DNA of 44,763 bases from Hydrogenophaga sp. GTDB lineage: Bacteria; Pseudomonadota; Gammaproteobacteria; Burkholderiales; Burkholderiaceae_C. Of this stretch, positions 44,174 to 44,763 are shown one piece after another (within the stretch, counting starts at the first letter, position 1; the number at the start of each line of letters is the position of its first letter). The stretch is from assembly GCF_030158645.1 (NCBI RefSeq), contig NZ_JAOASO010000093.1, positions 1 to 44,763 of the forward strand, read 5' to 3'. Below the pieces are notes generated by a model, which saw nothing but the letters and a program-made list of their open reading frames with translations, was not told the origin of the DNA and searched no databases. The position numbers were made by a program, and so were the translations under genes.

Positions 44174-44763
44174 TCAGGCCATGCGCTCCGAGCGCACGCC
44201 CGCGTGATCACGGCTGGTGGCCAGCATCCGGATGAGTGCGCGGTTGGCCTGTTCCAGGCTCACCTCGTTGCGCTCGCACACGGTGCTCAGGCGATGCAGC
44301 TGACCGGGCTCACCCTGGGCGCGTGCCACATCGAGCAACGGGTGGTAGGGACCGTCGTGGCGCAGCACCGCGTCGTACAAGCGGCCGGAGAGGGGCAGTT
44401 TGTGCAGCAGCTCCGAGAGCGGCGCGTGCAGGAGTTTGTCGAGCTGGGCGAACAGCGCGGTGGTGTAAACCTCCAGCCGCAGGTTGTCTTCGGAGCCGGT
44501 GGCCAGCAGGTGCTGAGCCAGGCGCGCGCGCATGACCATGGCGGCGCGCACAGGTTGCAGGTCGTTGTCGGTTTCGCTCCCGGGTGCTTGTTCAAACAGC
44601 CAGCGTCCGAGCTCGCGAAAGCCCAGCATCATGAGCGCGTGGCGCAGCGAGCCGATTTCATGGCGACCACCGTAGGCGGCCGAATTCACCAGCAGGAGGA
44701 TGCGGTAAACCAGCACCGGGTCCTGGCGCACGAGCCGCTCCAGGCGTTCGAGCGAGCAGTCGT
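44174..44763 (-). CDS. HDOD-domain protein, C-terminal part (5' end outside window)
   Basis: The frame is open to the window edge, so only the last about 195 residues are seen. They begin inside an HDOD domain: [25 protein letters not shown], then [21 protein letters not shown]. The rest ([44 protein letters not shown]) matches the C-terminal half of EAL-HDOD (YuxH-like) signalling proteins. Whether an EAL domain precedes it cannot be told. It reads away from queC, which is downstream on the same strand. Confidence 0.85.
   Translation of the reverse strand, partial: DCSLERLERLVRQDPVLVYRILLLVNSAAYGGRHEIGSLRHALMMLGFRELGRWLFEQAPGSETDNDLQPVRAAMVMRARLAQHLLATGSEDNLRLEVYTTALFAQLDKLLHAPLSELLHKLPLSGRLYDAVLRHDGPYHPLLDVARAQGEPGQLHRLSTVCERNEVSLEQANRALIRMLATSRDHAGVRSERMA

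Overview
The window looks like chromosomal DNA of a high-GC betaproteobacterium, most likely a member of the Comamonadaceae (Hydrogenophaga/Acidovorax-like). This is inferred from the gene families and layout (HexR-type regulator beside transaldolase, Omp32-like porins, Coq7, GspG-N before GspDEF) and from dispersed C/G-rich palindromic repeats that I associate with that family. No database search was possible, so the taxonomy is an inference.

Layout. (1) 1-3.3 kb: the 3' part of groEL with its terminator, then transaldolase (minus) divergent from an RpiR/HexR regulator, with a HexR-like palindrome between them. (2) 3.3-12.9 kb: a minus-strand peptide/nickel-type ABC transporter locus. It holds two different solute-binding proteins, two permeases, two ATPases and an M20 amidohydrolase, plus a DUF3047-like lipoprotein upstream. 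(3) 13.0-13.4 kb: a small secreted ComEA-like helix-hairpin-helix protein. (4) 13.6-22.0 kb: a heavy-metal efflux block of lower GC and different codon use. Its order is a CzcI-like protein, TolC-type outer membrane protein, a histidine-motif membrane-anchored protein, membrane fusion protein, HME-RND pump and a small His-rich periplasmic protein, followed on the other strand by a decayed Cd/Zn P-type ATPase. Two similar 32-bp terminator sequences bracket this block, which suggests an acquired island. (5) 22.2-24.6 kb: two paralogous porins (minus). (6) 25-29 kb: coq7, an OsmC protein (minus), ilvA with a promoter and an intrinsic terminator in its leader, and a divergent CobT-like protein. 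(7) 29.1-40.7 kb: a complete type II secretion locus, gspC (minus) and gspG-H-I-J-K-L-M-N-D-E-F (plus). (8) 40.7-44.8 kb: a 5'-nucleotidase, an ABCD-type ABC exporter, queC (minus) and the C-terminal part of an HDOD protein (minus) that runs off the window.

How the parts work together. The efflux block encodes all three envelope layers of a metal pump plus three small or medium periplasmic proteins with His-rich motifs. The Gsp locus supplies inner-membrane platform, ATPase, pseudopilus and secretin. The transporter locus takes up small peptides or related amides, which the M20 enzyme may hydrolyse.

The most striking observations are: three perfect in-frame 81-bp tandem repeats inside the prepilin leader of gspK, related to a copy at the gspG/gspH junction; a CobT-family protein whose hallmark active-site motifs are degraded; a promoter-leader-terminator arrangement before ilvA; and an HME-RND pump whose helix-4 signature lacks the first Asp of the classical CzcA motif.
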